The notes: generated by a model from the letters alone, not told the origin. 64,000 nucleotides of DNA from Streptococcaceae bacterium (GCA_022484805.1 JAKVKP010000005.1:1-64000); one strand, 5' to 3'; shown: positions 1 through 7,628, counted from the stretch's first letter. Made by a program: numbers and translations.

Positions 1-74
1 GTTCTATACCCTCCTTTTCCATCTATGTACGCTTGTACTACTTGAAATTTAAACTCTGCATCATATTTTGCCAT
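1..74 (-). CDS. IS3-family transposase OrfA, N-terminal fragment (window edge)
   Basis: The minus-strand reading frame starts with ATG at 74-72 and runs off the window, giving 24 residues beginning MAKYDAEFKFQVVQAYIDG. This matches the usual opening of IS150-group OrfA proteins, where a helix-turn-helix (HTH_29/Tnp_1) follows. OrfA binds the IS ends and is fused to the DDE transposase OrfB by programmed frameshifting. Only the first two dozen codons are visible, so integrity is unknown. Confidence 0.6.
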   Translation of the reverse strand, partial: MAKYDAEFKFQVVQAYIDGKGGYR

Positions 75-126
75 ATGAAAAACCCCTTAAGTTAGATTTT
101 TGGTCTAACTTATGGGGTTCACAACA
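1..126 (-). mobile_element. Left end of an IS3-family (IS150-like) insertion sequence, cut by the window edge
   Basis: Read on the minus strand, a putative tip near position 126 (TGTTGTGAACCCC) is followed by a near-perfect hairpin (arms around 81-97 and 103-119, TAACTT/AAGTTA core), then the start codon of orfA. A hairpin between the terminal repeat and orfA is usual in this IS group. The other end lies outside the window, so completeness and target duplication cannot be judged. A diverged copy of the same hairpin occurs at 4957-5000. Confidence 0.6.
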
Positions 127-166
127 ATAAAGTGTCCGGTTCGTAATTATTAATAATATAATTCTG

Positions 167-964
167 TTATATTGCGAATAAATCTGTTGGCTGCACAGGT
201 GAGGTATCGTACACTCTAAATTGTTCGTTGACCCCCAAGTCCTTTTTCATCAAAGTTGCTTCCATTGTCATGTGTGCTAATTCGACAATATTATTTTCCT
301 TACTCAAATGGCCTAAGTAAATACGTTTAGTCTTATCTCCAAGTACCTCGGTCATTACCTTTGAGCCATCATCGTTAGATAAATGTCCCTTATCACTTAA
401 AATACGTTGCTTTAAATTCCACGGATACTTACCCATTCTTAAAATTTCTAAATCATGATTACTTTCGATTAAATAAGCATCTGCATTTTTAATAATGCCG
501 CGCATTCGATCAGAAACATAGCCAGTATCGGTTAGCATGACAAATGATTTATTATCCTTCATGAAACGATAAAATTGCGGCTCGATTGCATCATGACTGA
601 CACCAAAGCTCTCAACGTCAATATCACCAAAGGTTATTGTTTTACCCAATTCGAAAATTTTCTTTTGCTCACCATCAATGTTGCCAATACATTTATCCAT
701 TTCGTGCCAAGTTTTTTCATTGGCGTGAACATTCATTTTATACTTACGTGCTAAGACACCAACACCGTGAATGTGATCTCGGTGCTCATGAGTGACAAAT
801 AAGTCATCAATTTGATCAGGTGTTCGTCCAATTTCAGCTAACAGCTGAGTGATTTTTTTGCCAGATAGTCCAGCATCAACCAAGATTTTACGTTGATCAG
901 TTTCGATATATAATGAATTGCCTGTACTTCCAGAAGCAAGGATACTAACTTTAAAGCCTTCCAT
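167..964 (-). CDS. walJ: WalJ/YycJ-type metallo-beta-lactamase fold hydrolase
   Basis: The 265-residue protein has an MBL fold with an opening strand ending SGSTGNS, the metal motif THEHRDH near residues 58-64, a later SHDA histidine, an Asp in TDTGY and a C-terminal GHLS histidine. The order and length fit WalJ (YycJ), a putative 5'-3' exonuclease linked to cell division and DNA replication coordination. In most Firmicutes it closes the walRKHIJ operon. Here it stands alone, on the minus strand, divergent from rplM-rpsI and next to an IS end, so it may have been separated from walRK by rearrangement. The start ATG at 964 has GAGAGG about 11 nt upstream, a somewhat long spacing. Confidence 0.85.
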   Translation of the reverse strand: MEGFKVSILASGSTGNSLYIETDQRKILVDAGLSGKKITQLLAEIGRTPDQIDDLFVTHEHRDHIHGVGVLARKYKMNVHANEKTWHEMDKCIGNIDGEQKKIFELGKTITFGDIDVESFGVSHDAIEPQFYRFMKDNKSFVMLTDTGYVSDRMRGIIKNADAYLIESNHDLEILRMGKYPWNLKQRILSDKGHLSNDDGSKVMTEVLGDKTKRIYLGHLSKENNIVELAHMTMEATLMKKDLGVNEQFRVYDTSPVQPTDLFAI

Positions 965-1068
965 GAATTATCAGTCCTCTCAAAATTCTATTATACGTTG
1001 TGATAGGAAAAATTTAAAGTATTTCATAGCAAAAGCTTTAAAAATATCGAATTTCATAATATTTTTCT

Positions 1069-1096
1069 TGACTTCACTAGGCAAAACAAGTATTAT
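1069..1096 (+). promoter_or_regulatory. Sigma-A promoter of rplM-rpsI
   Basis: TTGACT at 1069-1074 and TATTAT at 1091-1096 are separated by 16 nt, just upstream of the L13 leader and rplM. Spacing and sequence fit a vegetative promoter. Confidence 0.65.
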
Positions 1097-1108
1097 AGAC
1101 AACGGTAT

Positions 1109-1154
1109 GTTTACCCCATTTTAAGGCCCCGGAACCGAAAAATGAAATGTAAAC
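1109..1154 (+). ncRNA. L13 ribosomal protein leader (autoregulatory 5' UTR)
   Basis: GTTTAC at 1109-1114 pairs with GTAAAC at 1149-1154, and the inner CCATTTT with AAAATG. The loop carries AAGGCCCCGGAACC, as I recall the Firmicute L13-leader motif ahead of rplM. It is thought to bind L13 and repress the operon. It lies between the promoter and the rplM ribosome binding site. Assigned by memory of the motif and by pairing, not by a covariance search. Confidence 0.65.
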
Positions 1155-1179
1155 AAAAGAACAATTGGAGGAAATAATC

Positions 1180-1623
1180 GTGCGTACAACATATATGGCT
1201 AAACCAGGCGAAGTAGAACGTAAATGGTATGTCGTAGATGCGACTGATATTCCATTAGGTCGTTTATCTGCTGTCGTAGCAAAAATTCTACGTGGTAAAA
1301 ACAAACCAACTTTCACACCTCATGCTGATACAGGTGATTTTGTAATCGTTATTAATGCAGAAAAAATTAAATTAACTGGTAAAAAAGCGAGTGATAAAAT
1401 TTATTACCATCATTCATTATACCCAGGTGGTTTGAAACAAGTTTCTGCAGGTGAATTGCGTGAAAACAATCCTATTCGTTTAATCGAAACTTCTGTAAAA
1501 GGTATGTTACCAAAAAATACTTTAGGTCGTGCTCAAGGCATGAAGTTAAAAGTATTTGCAGGCGCTGAACACACTCACCAAGCGCAACAACCAGAAGTAT
1601 TAGATATTACGAATTTAATTTAA
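1180..1623 (+). CDS. rplM: 50S ribosomal protein L13
   Basis: The product is 147 residues, the usual L13 length, and opens [20 protein letters not shown]. The conserved LGRLS and [11 protein letters not shown] stretches and the terminal [12 protein letters not shown] are typical of Lactobacillales L13. The protein is an early-assembly component of the large subunit. The GTG start at 1180 was chosen because GGAGG sits 8 nt upstream and it gives the conserved MRTT N-terminus; the upstream in-frame TTG at 1165 overlaps the ribosome binding site. It is cotranscribed with rpsI 13 nt downstream. Confidence 0.97.
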   Translation: MRTTYMAKPGEVERKWYVVDATDIPLGRLSAVVAKILRGKNKPTFTPHADTGDFVIVINAEKIKLTGKKASDKIYYHHSLYPGGLKQVSAGELRENNPIRLIETSVKGMLPKNTLGRAQGMKLKVFAGAEHTHQAQQPEVLDITNLI

Positions 1624-1636
1624 GGAGGATTATTCA

Positions 1637-2029
1637 TTGGCTCAAGTACAATATGCCGGCACTGGACGCCGCAAAAACGCTGTTGCTCGTGTACGTTTGG
1701 TACCAGGAACAGGAAAAATTACTGTAAATAATAAACCAGTTGAAGAACATATTCCACATGCTGACCTTGGTTTAGTTATTAACCAACCATTCGCAGTTAC
1801 TGAAACTGCAGGTTCTTACGATGTTTTAGTAAACGTTGTAGGTGGTGGCTATGCAGGACAAGCAGGCGCAATTCGTCATGGTATTGCACGTGCATTATTA
1901 CAAGTTGACCCAGATTTCCGTGCTTCATTGAAAGCAGCAGGATTGTTAACACGTGATGCCCGTATGGTAGAACGTAAAAAACCAGGCTTGAAAAAAGCCC
2001 GCAAAGCTTCACAATTCTCAAAACGTTAA
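1637..2029 (+). CDS. rpsI: 30S ribosomal protein S9
   Basis: The 130-residue product begins [20 protein letters not shown] and ends [11 protein letters not shown], the basic tail that reaches the decoding region of the ribosome. It starts at TTG 1637 behind AAGGAGGATTATTCA, so the start is uncommon but well placed. It follows rplM in the usual operon. The last 36 nt are repeated with three differences at 3928-3965, which suggests that this 3' end has served as an integration site; the copy here keeps the complete S9 tail. Confidence 0.97.
   Translation: MAQVQYAGTGRRKNAVARVRLVPGTGKITVNNKPVEEHIPHADLGLVINQPFAVTETAGSYDVLVNVVGGGYAGQAGAIRHGIARALLQVDPDFRASLKAAGLLTRDARMVERKKPGLKKARKASQFSKR
1994..2029 (+). 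repeat. Putative left attachment site (attL) inside the rpsI 3' end
   Basis: The last 36 nt of rpsI (AAAGCCCGCAAAGCTTCACA and following) recur at 3928-3965 with two substitutions and one extra T. Duplication of a gene's 3' end around foreign genes is the signature of site-specific integration by a tyrosine integrase. The enclosed 1.9 kb holds only element-like genes and fragments. Confidence 0.6.
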
Positions 2030-2055
2030 AAATTCTTATATATCAACGTTTCAAG

Positions 2056-2088
2056 CGTTTCACAATTCAGTTTGTGAAACGTTTTTTT
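2056..2088 (+). terminator. Intrinsic terminator after rpsI
   Basis: CGTTTCACAA at 2056-2065 pairs perfectly with TTGTGAAACG at 2072-2081 and is followed by seven T. It lies inside the presumed integrated element. A diverged copy with the same flanks (CAACGTTTCAA before the stem) sits at 23527-23570. Confidence 0.8.
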
Positions 2089-2190
2089 GTATTATTGACA
2101 CCATTGTTGACACCATTTTGTCCCTTGTTTTTTTGGAACAATTTACGATAGGCAATTTCACCGACTGGCATTTTAATAACATTTGGTGTA
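2067..2190 (-). pseudogene. Possible C-terminal remnant of a tyrosine integrase
   Basis: A minus-strand frame ending at 2067 reads IAYRKLFQKNKGQNGVNNGV and closes with NNTKKRFTN. Tails with K-x-GQNGV(N/K)-type repeats are common at the end of phage and ICE integrases of Lactobacillales, and an integrase is expected directly beside an attachment site. The frame opens at 2264, but upstream residues do not show an R-x-x-R or HxLRH box. Only the tail survives, so the assignment rests on context and is weak. The 3' end overlaps the rpsI terminator. Confidence 0.35.
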
Positions 2191-2250
2191 TTTACATAAG
2201 TTTTAGTAACGTTAGCAGATGGATTTGTATTTGTTGATGTCAAACTATGA

Positions 2251-2415
2251 TACATAGGCATCAAGCCAGATTTCTTTGATGTATCAGTTGATTATCTACT
2301 CGGTAACACCGATGATAAACATTCAGATGAACGCAATTTATCTGAATTAGACAAACAAATTCTCGAAATATTAAATAAATTATCAGACGAACAAAAAATT
2401 ATTCATAAAAAATAA
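2251..2415 (+). pseudogene. C-terminal fragment of a phage-type XRE (Cro/CI) repressor
   Basis: The frame is open from 2251 (stop at 2248) to TAA 2413-2415 and encodes 54 residues, including FFDVSVDYLLGNTDDK. This phrase marks the end of the helix-turn-helix domain in XRE-family repressors of phages and mobile elements (…Y-F-x-V-S-x-D-Y-L-L-G). The recognition helices that should precede it are missing and there is no start codon, so the gene is a truncated remnant. It supports a prophage, satellite or ICE origin of the segment between the duplicated rpsI ends. Confidence 0.7.
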
Positions 2416-2432
2416 TCTATTAAGTCGTTTTT

Positions 2433-2699
2433 TCATATTCCTCTTTCATAATGCAACCAAACCGATAGAATCAATATCTCTTTATTATCTTCGTCCACAT
2501 TATAAACTAAGCGATGTTGAATGTTTAACCGCCTTGAATAGTAGGGGAGTCCTACTAATTTTTCATACGGTGGCGGTGTTTGATATGGATTGTCTTTGAT
2601 AATCGCGATTAATTCGTCAAATTTTTGAGTTAAATGGACGCTTTTTAATTTTGGTAAATCTTTATGTGCATTTTCCTTAATTTTTACAAGGTACTCCAA
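2433..2699 (-). CDS. yoeB: YoeB/Txe-family mRNA interferase toxin
   Basis: The 88-residue protein carries the family signature NPYQTPPPYEKL followed by YYSRRLNIQHRLVY and a C-terminal WLHYE. In YoeB a Glu, an Arg and a C-terminal His of this set form the RNase site that cuts mRNA at the ribosomal A site. The gene lies downstream of, and overlaps by 16 nt, the antitoxin gene, so the two are translationally coupled. All expected residues are present, so the toxin looks intact although the surrounding element is decayed. Confidence 0.9.
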   Translation of the reverse strand: MEYLVKIKENAHKDLPKLKSVHLTQKFDELIAIIKDNPYQTPPPYEKLVGLPYYSRRLNIQHRLVYNVDEDNKEILILSVWLHYERGI

Positions 2700-2938
2700 T
2701 CAATATCCCCCAATACTTCCGTTTCTTCATCCTCGAATTGATGGATTCTATCTAGCACACCAGTATTTTGAAGATATAAAGTTTCTTGAATCGCATTCCA
2801 ATCACTTTTACTAATCATCACAACACTCTCATTTTCATCTTTTGTACTTGTGATTTCCATAGGTATACTGCTTGATGTGACTTTTTTGATGATATTATAA
2901 AGATTTTTCCGAGCATTAGTTGGTGTTACAGTTTCCAT
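2684..2938 (-). CDS. yefM: YefM/Axe-family (Phd superfamily) antitoxin
   Basis: The 84-residue product opens METVTPTNARKNLYNIIKKV, the Phd/YefM DNA-binding fold, then has a VVMISKSDWNAIQETLYL stretch and an acidic C-terminus that would wrap the toxin. Start ATG 2938 is preceded by GAGGTG with 6 nt spacing; the in-frame GTG at 2947 is part of that ribosome binding site. With YoeB it forms an autoregulated addiction module, here the most intact part of the rpsI-integrated segment. Confidence 0.88.
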   Translation of the reverse strand: METVTPTNARKNLYNIIKKVTSSSIPMEITSTKDENESVVMISKSDWNAIQETLYLQNTGVLDRIHQFEDEETEVLGDIDWSTL

Positions 2939-2947
2939 ATTAATCAC

Positions 2948-3292
2948 CTCTCTTAATTTATTTTATTATAACGTACGCTTTAGAGTACGTCGAATATACA
3001 TCTTCTTTTTCTAAAATAACTACTTAAAATGAGGTAAGCTCATATATATTGTAACTATGAAAAATAAATATAACGATAATAAAATTTGGTATTATTATAA
3101 AAATGAAATAATATTTTTTATTTATATAATAAAAGTAAGCTGACAGAAGCACTGAAAAGAGCGAAAATGATATTAGTCTTGAAATATTAAATATTTAGCA
3201 ACAAGAACTGCAGTACCAAATACATCATATATTGATTATGTCGCAATATAAATTAATTGTTCCTTAGTTTAGAAAAATAGTGAGGTATTATT
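2948..3292. other. 345-nt intergenic region between antitoxin and CPBP gene
   Basis: Very AT-rich. It should hold the divergent promoters for yefM-yoeB and the CPBP gene. ACGTACGCTTTAGAGTACGT near 2972-2991 is an interrupted inverted repeat (ACGTAC/GTACGT) about 35 bp upstream of yefM and is a candidate operator for the toxin-antitoxin complex. I see no gene; a short stretch near 3137-3165 could be coding debris but cannot be assigned. Confidence 0.4.
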
Positions 3293-3889
3293 ATGAAAAA
3301 AATTCTATATTTACTTTTATATTTTTTCATAATAAAAATTCTACCTGCAAATGGAACGAACTTATTCTTTTTTGAAGGAAACTATAAATGGATTTTATAT
3401 TTATTTTTTGCAGTTTTGGGTATCTTTTTATTTTGGAAAGAATTATATGATGATAGCTGCCAATTAGCATACAAAAAAATAGTATCAAAATCTGTTGCTC
3501 CGGCTATTGCAATACTGTTTTTTTATGGATTATTTTCATTAGTTTTGGTTCATAGTGTTGATTTTTACTCTTATACAAATATTTTTTCCAATATAATAAG
3601 CGCAATATTTTTTGTACCATTAGCTGAGGAACTCGCGTATCGATATTGTTTAATTTTAATCCCTATCAATAATATTTATAGAATTATTTTACTGATTATA
3701 TCTATTTTTCTCTTTACTTTTGGTCATATTGCTAGTGTAGACTATAGCTTAATATTACTAATACCGTTTTTGTTCATGTCAGTTGTTTTTAGTTATACTT
3801 ACATAAAACAAAAGAATATTTGGTATAGTATTCTATCTCATGCTTTTTATAATTCTTTTGTCATATTATTTAGTATAATTATTAATTAA
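3293..3889 (+). CDS. CPBP-family intramembrane glutamic endopeptidase
   Basis: The 198-residue protein is strongly hydrophobic, with about six membrane segments. The three CPBP (Abi/CAAX protease-like) motifs are present in order: EELAYR (EExxxR) near residue 112, FTFGH (FxxxH) near 140 and SHAFYN (HxxxN) near 183. In Lactobacillales such proteins often sit in bacteriocin loci as immunity proteins or process secreted peptides. No bacteriocin gene is visible next to it. It lies just before the right copy of the rpsI end and is likely cargo of the integrated segment. RBS GTGAGG precedes the ATG. Confidence 0.8.
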   Translation: MKKILYLLLYFFIIKILPANGTNLFFFEGNYKWILYLFFAVLGIFLFWKELYDDSCQLAYKKIVSKSVAPAIAILFFYGLFSLVLVHSVDFYSYTNIFSNIISAIFFVPLAEELAYRYCLILIPINNIYRIILLIISIFLFTFGHIASVDYSLILLIPFLFMSVVFSYTYIKQKNIWYSILSHAFYNSFVILFSIIIN

Positions 3890-3927
3890 GATTTTCTTCC
3901 TTAAATTTATTTTTATTAGTGTTCTCT

Positions 3928-3965
3928 AAAAGCTCGCAAAGCTTCACAATTTCTCAAGACGTTAA
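3928..3965 (+). repeat. Putative right attachment site (attR), copy of the rpsI 3' end
   Basis: Matches the last 36 nt of rpsI (1994-2029) with two substitutions and one inserted T. The reading frame of S9 is lost by the insertion. The flanking sequence to the right would be the original downstream region of rpsI. Confidence 0.6.
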
Positions 3966-4058
3966 TGTGCTGGAGCCGTCGCGAATTGTTTCGCATACGG
4001 ATACAGTAGGGGACGGAGATTTTTTAGGAAATCGAGTAGCAATCAATACAACGTTTCA

Positions 4059-4093
4059 AGGCATCTTCCAATATTGTGGAGGGTGTCTTTTTT
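4059..4093 (+). terminator. Intrinsic terminator, possibly the original one of rplM-rpsI
   Basis: AGGCATCTTCC at 4059-4069 pairs with GGAGGGTGTCT at 4078-4088 (three G-U pairs), followed by six T. It lies just right of attR with no gene before it on this strand, which fits the rpsI terminator being displaced by the insertion (inference). Confidence 0.55.
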
Positions 4094-4189
4094 CTATTTA
4101 TTCTATTGCAAAAATTATTAAGCATTTTTGTTTACTTACAAAAGGTAAGTGATATACTAAGTATTGTAAATAAAATAAGAGGTGATTAT

Positions 4190-4741
4190 ATGTTAAAAAT
4201 TGGTGTAATTTTAGGAAGCGTCCGTAAAGAAAGAAATGGTTTAGCAGTTGCAGAATGGACCGTTGAAAAAGCAAAGGAATTTAGTAATGAAAATGAAGTA
4301 CAATTTGAACTAGTTGACTTAGGAAAATACGATTTACCTTTCTTAGGTGTTACTCCCACAGCGGAACAAGAAGCAGCAATTGGTGCTTGGTCAGAAAAAA
4401 TTGCTTCGTTTGACGGATATATTTTTATTACTGCCGAATACAATCATGGTGTTGCAGGTGCTTTCAAGAATGCATTAGACTTTTTGAAACCAGAATTCAA
4501 AGATAAAGCAGTTGCCTTCGTTGGTTATGGAGGCTTAGGTGCAGCTCGTTCAATTGAAAACTTGCGTGTAATTGTTGCAGAACAAGGTCTTGCGTCTACA
4601 CAGCGCAACGTGAATTTCTCATTAATAACTGATTTTGAAAATATGTCTACTTTTAAACCAGCCGTCTTTCACGAAGGAGAACTGCAAGAGCTCCTTGGTC
4701 AATTAATAGGCTGGAGTGGTGCTTTAAAAACATTGCGTTAA
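4190..4741 (+). CDS. NADPH-dependent FMN reductase (flavodoxin-like)
   Basis: The 183-residue protein shows the flavodoxin-like FMN-binding loop GSVRKERNG near residues 8-16, a typical TAEYNHGVAGAFKNALD segment and GYGGLGAARS later. This is the NADPH-dependent FMN reductase/azoreductase-like family (ArsH/YLR011w type), which uses FMN to reduce quinones or azo compounds. Start ATG 4190 follows AGAGGTGATT; an upstream in-frame ATG at 4076 lies inside the terminator region and is not credible. It is monocistronic and followed by a structured non-coding stretch. Confidence 0.85.
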   Translation: MLKIGVILGSVRKERNGLAVAEWTVEKAKEFSNENEVQFELVDLGKYDLPFLGVTPTAEQEAAIGAWSEKIASFDGYIFITAEYNHGVAGAFKNALDFLKPEFKDKAVAFVGYGGLGAARSIENLRVIVAEQGLASTQRNVNFSLITDFENMSTFKPAVFHEGELQELLGQLIGWSGALKTLR

Positions 4742-4769
4742 AATAAATCGTTTTGAATTTTAAAAAAGT

Positions 4770-4812
4770 GGGCAAACGATCTTTAGCAGATACTCTGCTT
4801 AGGGGTTGACTA
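4770..4812 (+). repeat. Hairpin repeat, copy 1
   Basis: Begins GGGCAAACG, contains the stem AGCAGA-TAC-TCTGCT (4785-4799) and ends TTAGGGGTTGACTA. About three quarters identical to copy 2, with base-pair-preserving changes in the stem. Confidence 0.7.
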
Positions 4813-4854
4813 TGGCATTGAAATTGCCACTTTAGTGGTTTATGGAAAAGCTAA

Positions 4855-4896
4855 GGGCAACGTGCCTTGGCGGATATTCCGCTTAGGCGTTGACTA
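4855..4896 (+). repeat. Hairpin repeat, copy 2
   Basis: Begins GGGCAACG, contains the stem GGCGGA-TAT-TCCGCT (4869-4883) and ends TTAGGCGTTGACTA. Relative to copy 1, one A-U pair becomes G-C and another becomes G-U, so the stem is conserved while its bases are not. Confidence 0.7.
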
Positions 4897-4935
4897 GTGC
4901 TGTCGCATTGTCCCTGTGAATTACGAATATTAAGT

Positions 4936-5024
4936 AAGAGGCAAAGGCTTTTTGTGCTGAACCCTTTAAATTAGATTTTTTTCTAACTTAAGGGCTTCAG
5001 TACTTTTGACCCAGCCTCTTTTTT
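4936..5024. terminator. Large inverted repeat, terminator-like, resembling an IS3-type end hairpin
   Basis: Outer arms AAGAGGC (4936-4942) and GCCTCTT (5014-5020, then T-run) enclose inner 19-nt arms (4957-4975 and 4982-5000, 16 Watson-Crick pairs and one G-U). The gene 4190-4741 and the minus-strand gene ending at 5142 converge here, so it could terminate both. The inner hairpin is clearly related to the IS-end hairpin at 81-119 (shared TAACTT, TTAGA and GGG/CCC blocks), so it may be a solo IS end reused as terminator. Confidence 0.55.
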
Positions 5025-5141
5025 GCTGTTGATTTTAATCATTCGAGCTCGCATCATGTGTGAAACAACCAGCCACCATAACAACGCTTAATAATTTCAA
5101 ATTTTTTTCTCAGCTTATTAATAAATTTATCGCTAGCTTTT

Positions 5142-7628
5142 CTATTCCTTCTCAAATACCCTATCCGTATTCAAAATATACTTTGTGCCATGCCAATCAG
5201 TGTTCTGTTTAATCGTATCTCTGAGCCACGCTGTCGCACTTTCAGACCAGCTAACAGGTGGTTGATAGGTTTCTGGAAAGACTGGAATAATCATCAATTC
5301 ATCATATTTTTGCGTTGTTGAATCTATCGTCACCCAGAGCTGCGCGTAGACATTTACGTTATCTTTTAAGCGAACATTGACTGCATTAATGCCCATTGGT
5401 TGGGTACTTTGAAAATCAACGTCATATTTTTTGATTTTAGCCCAAATTGGTGTATAAAGCCTGCGCCCAGCATCTCTAAAGCCCTCTGTATTACCAGCTG
5501 TAATTCGTGAATCGTGGTTTTTAACCTGCTCGTCCGTAAAAATTGTGCCCGTCATTTTCTCAGCTTGCACCTTAGGCAATTCGACAATTTGATTAACCGA
5601 ACATGTATTAATTACATCGGTCGTGCATTCTAACGGTATTTTGACTTGACTTCCGAGTGTCGTATGTGGAACATAGGTATCCCTTTCAACGAGTGCTTTA
5701 TCGAAAACTAAATCATAGGCAAAGTTGATATTTTCTTTGGCTCGACTGCCCTCAATGGCATAATTGGTTGTCAGCTTACGCTCAAAGCCATAGCCTGATT
5801 TGGTATTTGGAATTTTTGCGTACTGCCAAGCAATGGTTTCAGAATCGCGTTGAATTGCTTGCCCTTGTTCGTGTGCTGTTTGGACAATTCCTTTAAATAT
5901 CGCCTGATTTTTTGTAAAAGTAAAAGTCGCACCTTGGCTGTCACCCGTTTGATTACCAATCGTATCAATCATGGTTGTATAATTTTTTTCAACAGCGGTA
6001 TAACCTTCTGTCTCAAGCTTGCCGTTGACTAATGTCACTCGATTTGAATTAAAATTCTCAATTCTAGCTTCGTAAACTTGTTTTTGATTAGCTGTTAAAA
6101 AATGACTTGGAATTATTCCAGAAAATGTTTTAGCTGTCGTACCTAAAGGCAAATCACTTACCTTAATTTCTCCCCAGCTATAGACCTTTTGATTAGTCGC
6201 TTGATTATATAAATTTAAGATGAATTTTTCTTGGTCAGCAATTGTTGAAGTTGCTTTTTTGTTTAAATTAACTCGAACAGGTAAACCAGAATTAGCTTTA
6301 GCTGTATCAATTTCAATCCGTTGCAGATTTAATTCTGCGTGCTGATTTATTATTACATTTACCTCATTGGATTCAAATTGTCTGCTTGTGACATCATTAT
6401 ACTGAATTTTGGCCTTATTATTAATAATTTGACCAGGCAGACCAGTTTTAATGATGGTTGGATAAGTAATTGTATAATTTCCACCCTTGTAGTCTAAATT
6501 TTCCAATCCAGTCGTATTAAAGGATAATGTTCCTTGTATTGCGTCGTAGCTATAATGATTTTCGGGTACAACCTCCCCAGTACTATTTGTAATCGTTGGC
6601 TCATTGGTCAGGCTTAAATGAGTGTCTAGTTTATCGGTAATTATTAACGATTTATACTTTAAAGGCATTTTATCTAAGCTTTCTACCTTAAATTTGACTT
6701 GCCAATCGACAGTATCGCCACGGAAAATTAATTTTTGGTTCAGGTCGTTGTCTTGATCATCGGTTACCGCTTTAGTAATGCTTGGCTGATTTGCAATAGG
6801 TTCTGGAACCCAGAGTAATTTAGCAGAATACGCAAGCCATGCCTCACCATAATCAGAACCTAATACAATTGTATTCATAGGACTACAAAATTTAGCAATT
6901 ACTGAATTTTTATAAAAATCTAATAGCTCTGGATGACCGTCGGGGAAATTACTGTTAATTCCTTTGAGAATATTAAAACGTGAACCAGTTAAATTTTCTA
7001 AAACATTATTATTTGGTATACCACAATACCAAATATGCTTTGGAATGCCGATATATTCATCTTTATTTAATGAATTAAAGCTTAAGTAAATCGGATTATC
7101 TGCACTTATTGGTAATTTAGTACCATCTTGATATTGAAATGTTATGTTATTTTCGAAATACCGAATATTTACAAAATTAAAGCCGCGATACAAGTTATAG
7201 GAAAGCTTGAAAAACGAATCATTAGCAGGTGTATTGGGATAAACATTAAGATAGATAGTTGCCTTATTAAATAAAATATTATGAAATTTTACAACGGCAT
7301 CAATTTTTTGATCGCCATAATTGCCAATTCCGTAATAATGAACTTCAATATAAGCATCAGCTGCAATTCCTTTATTTGCATTTGAATAACGATACAAAAT
7401 AGAAGGAGATACCAATTTATCACCTGCAATATTTAAGTTTTCTTCTCTCACAAATCCTTTTGCCGTAATCGTTGGCGCTTTATCATAGGTATCAGTTAAA
7501 ATTAAATCTGAGCCTTGATAAAATGAATAGGGATCAATCGTTTGAATTGCGCCATCTACTTTTTGAGACAATCCTACAATACATAGAATTACAATTAGCA
7601 AACTAAAATGCCACTTTTTAATTTTCAT
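5142..7628 (-). CDS. Secreted protein with isopeptide-type (fimbrial D2-like) domain, no cell-wall anchor
   Basis: The 828-residue protein has a signal peptide (MKIKKW, hydrophobic stretch, likely cleavage near VDGA at 26). Residues about 285-425 resemble the DUF11/fimbrial isopeptide D2 type: PSITKAV…, GDTVDWQVKF, LIITDKLD, a late NKAKIQYND strand. The remainder is beta-rich and unassigned; paired Cys (CTTDVINTC) occur in the C-terminal third. There is no LPxTG, WxL, LysM or GW motif, so attachment to the cell is unexplained. The gene upstream encodes a membrane-anchored low-complexity protein, a likely partner. AGGAGG precedes the start, 79 nt after the upstream gene and behind a terminator hairpin. 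Confidence 0.7.
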   Translation of the reverse strand: MKIKKWHFSLLIVILCIVGLSQKVDGAIQTIDPYSFYQGSDLILTDTYDKAPTITAKGFVREENLNIAGDKLVSPSILYRYSNANKGIAADAYIEVHYYGIGNYGDQKIDAVVKFHNILFNKATIYLNVYPNTPANDSFFKLSYNLYRGFNFVNIRYFENNITFQYQDGTKLPISADNPIYLSFNSLNKDEYIGIPKHIWYCGIPNNNVLENLTGSRFNILKGINSNFPDGHPELLDFYKNSVIAKFCSPMNTIVLGSDYGEAWLAYSAKLLWVPEPIANQPSITKAVTDDQDNDLNQKLIFRGDTVDWQVKFKVESLDKMPLKYKSLIITDKLDTHLSLTNEPTITNSTGEVVPENHYSYDAIQGTLSFNTTGLENLDYKGGNYTITYPTIIKTGLPGQIINNKAKIQYNDVTSRQFESNEVNVIINQHAELNLQRIEIDTAKANSGLPVRVNLNKKATSTIADQEKFILNLYNQATNQKVYSWGEIKVSDLPLGTTAKTFSGIIPSHFLTANQKQVYEARIENFNSNRVTLVNGKLETEGYTAVEKNYTTMIDTIGNQTGDSQGATFTFTKNQAIFKGIVQTAHEQGQAIQRDSETIAWQYAKIPNTKSGYGFERKLTTNYAIEGSRAKENINFAYDLVFDKALVERDTYVPHTTLGSQVKIPLECTTDVINTCSVNQIVELPKVQAEKMTGTIFTDEQVKNHDSRITAGNTEGFRDAGRRLYTPIWAKIKKYDVDFQSTQPMGINAVNVRLKDNVNVYAQLWVTIDSTTQKYDELMIIPVFPETYQPPVSWSESATAWLRDTIKQNTDWHGTKYILNTDRVFEKE

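Larger units (their letters stand above)
4742..5141. other. 400-nt non-coding stretch with structured repeats
   Basis: Holds two diverged copies of a 43-nt hairpin repeat (4770-4812 and 4855-4896), two further small hairpins between them (GGCA/TGCC near 4814-4828 and CCAC/GTGG near 4828-4839) and a large inverted repeat at 4936-5024. No coding frame is supported. Confidence 0.7.

Noticed and set aside
3919..4152. A 77-codon plus-strand frame across the right rpsI copy
   Set aside because: It begins inside the duplicated rpsI end, has no ribosome binding site and runs through a terminator hairpin.
4936..5024. Complete insertion sequence at 5 kb
   Set aside because: Only a single end-like hairpin is present and no transposase frame follows on either strand.
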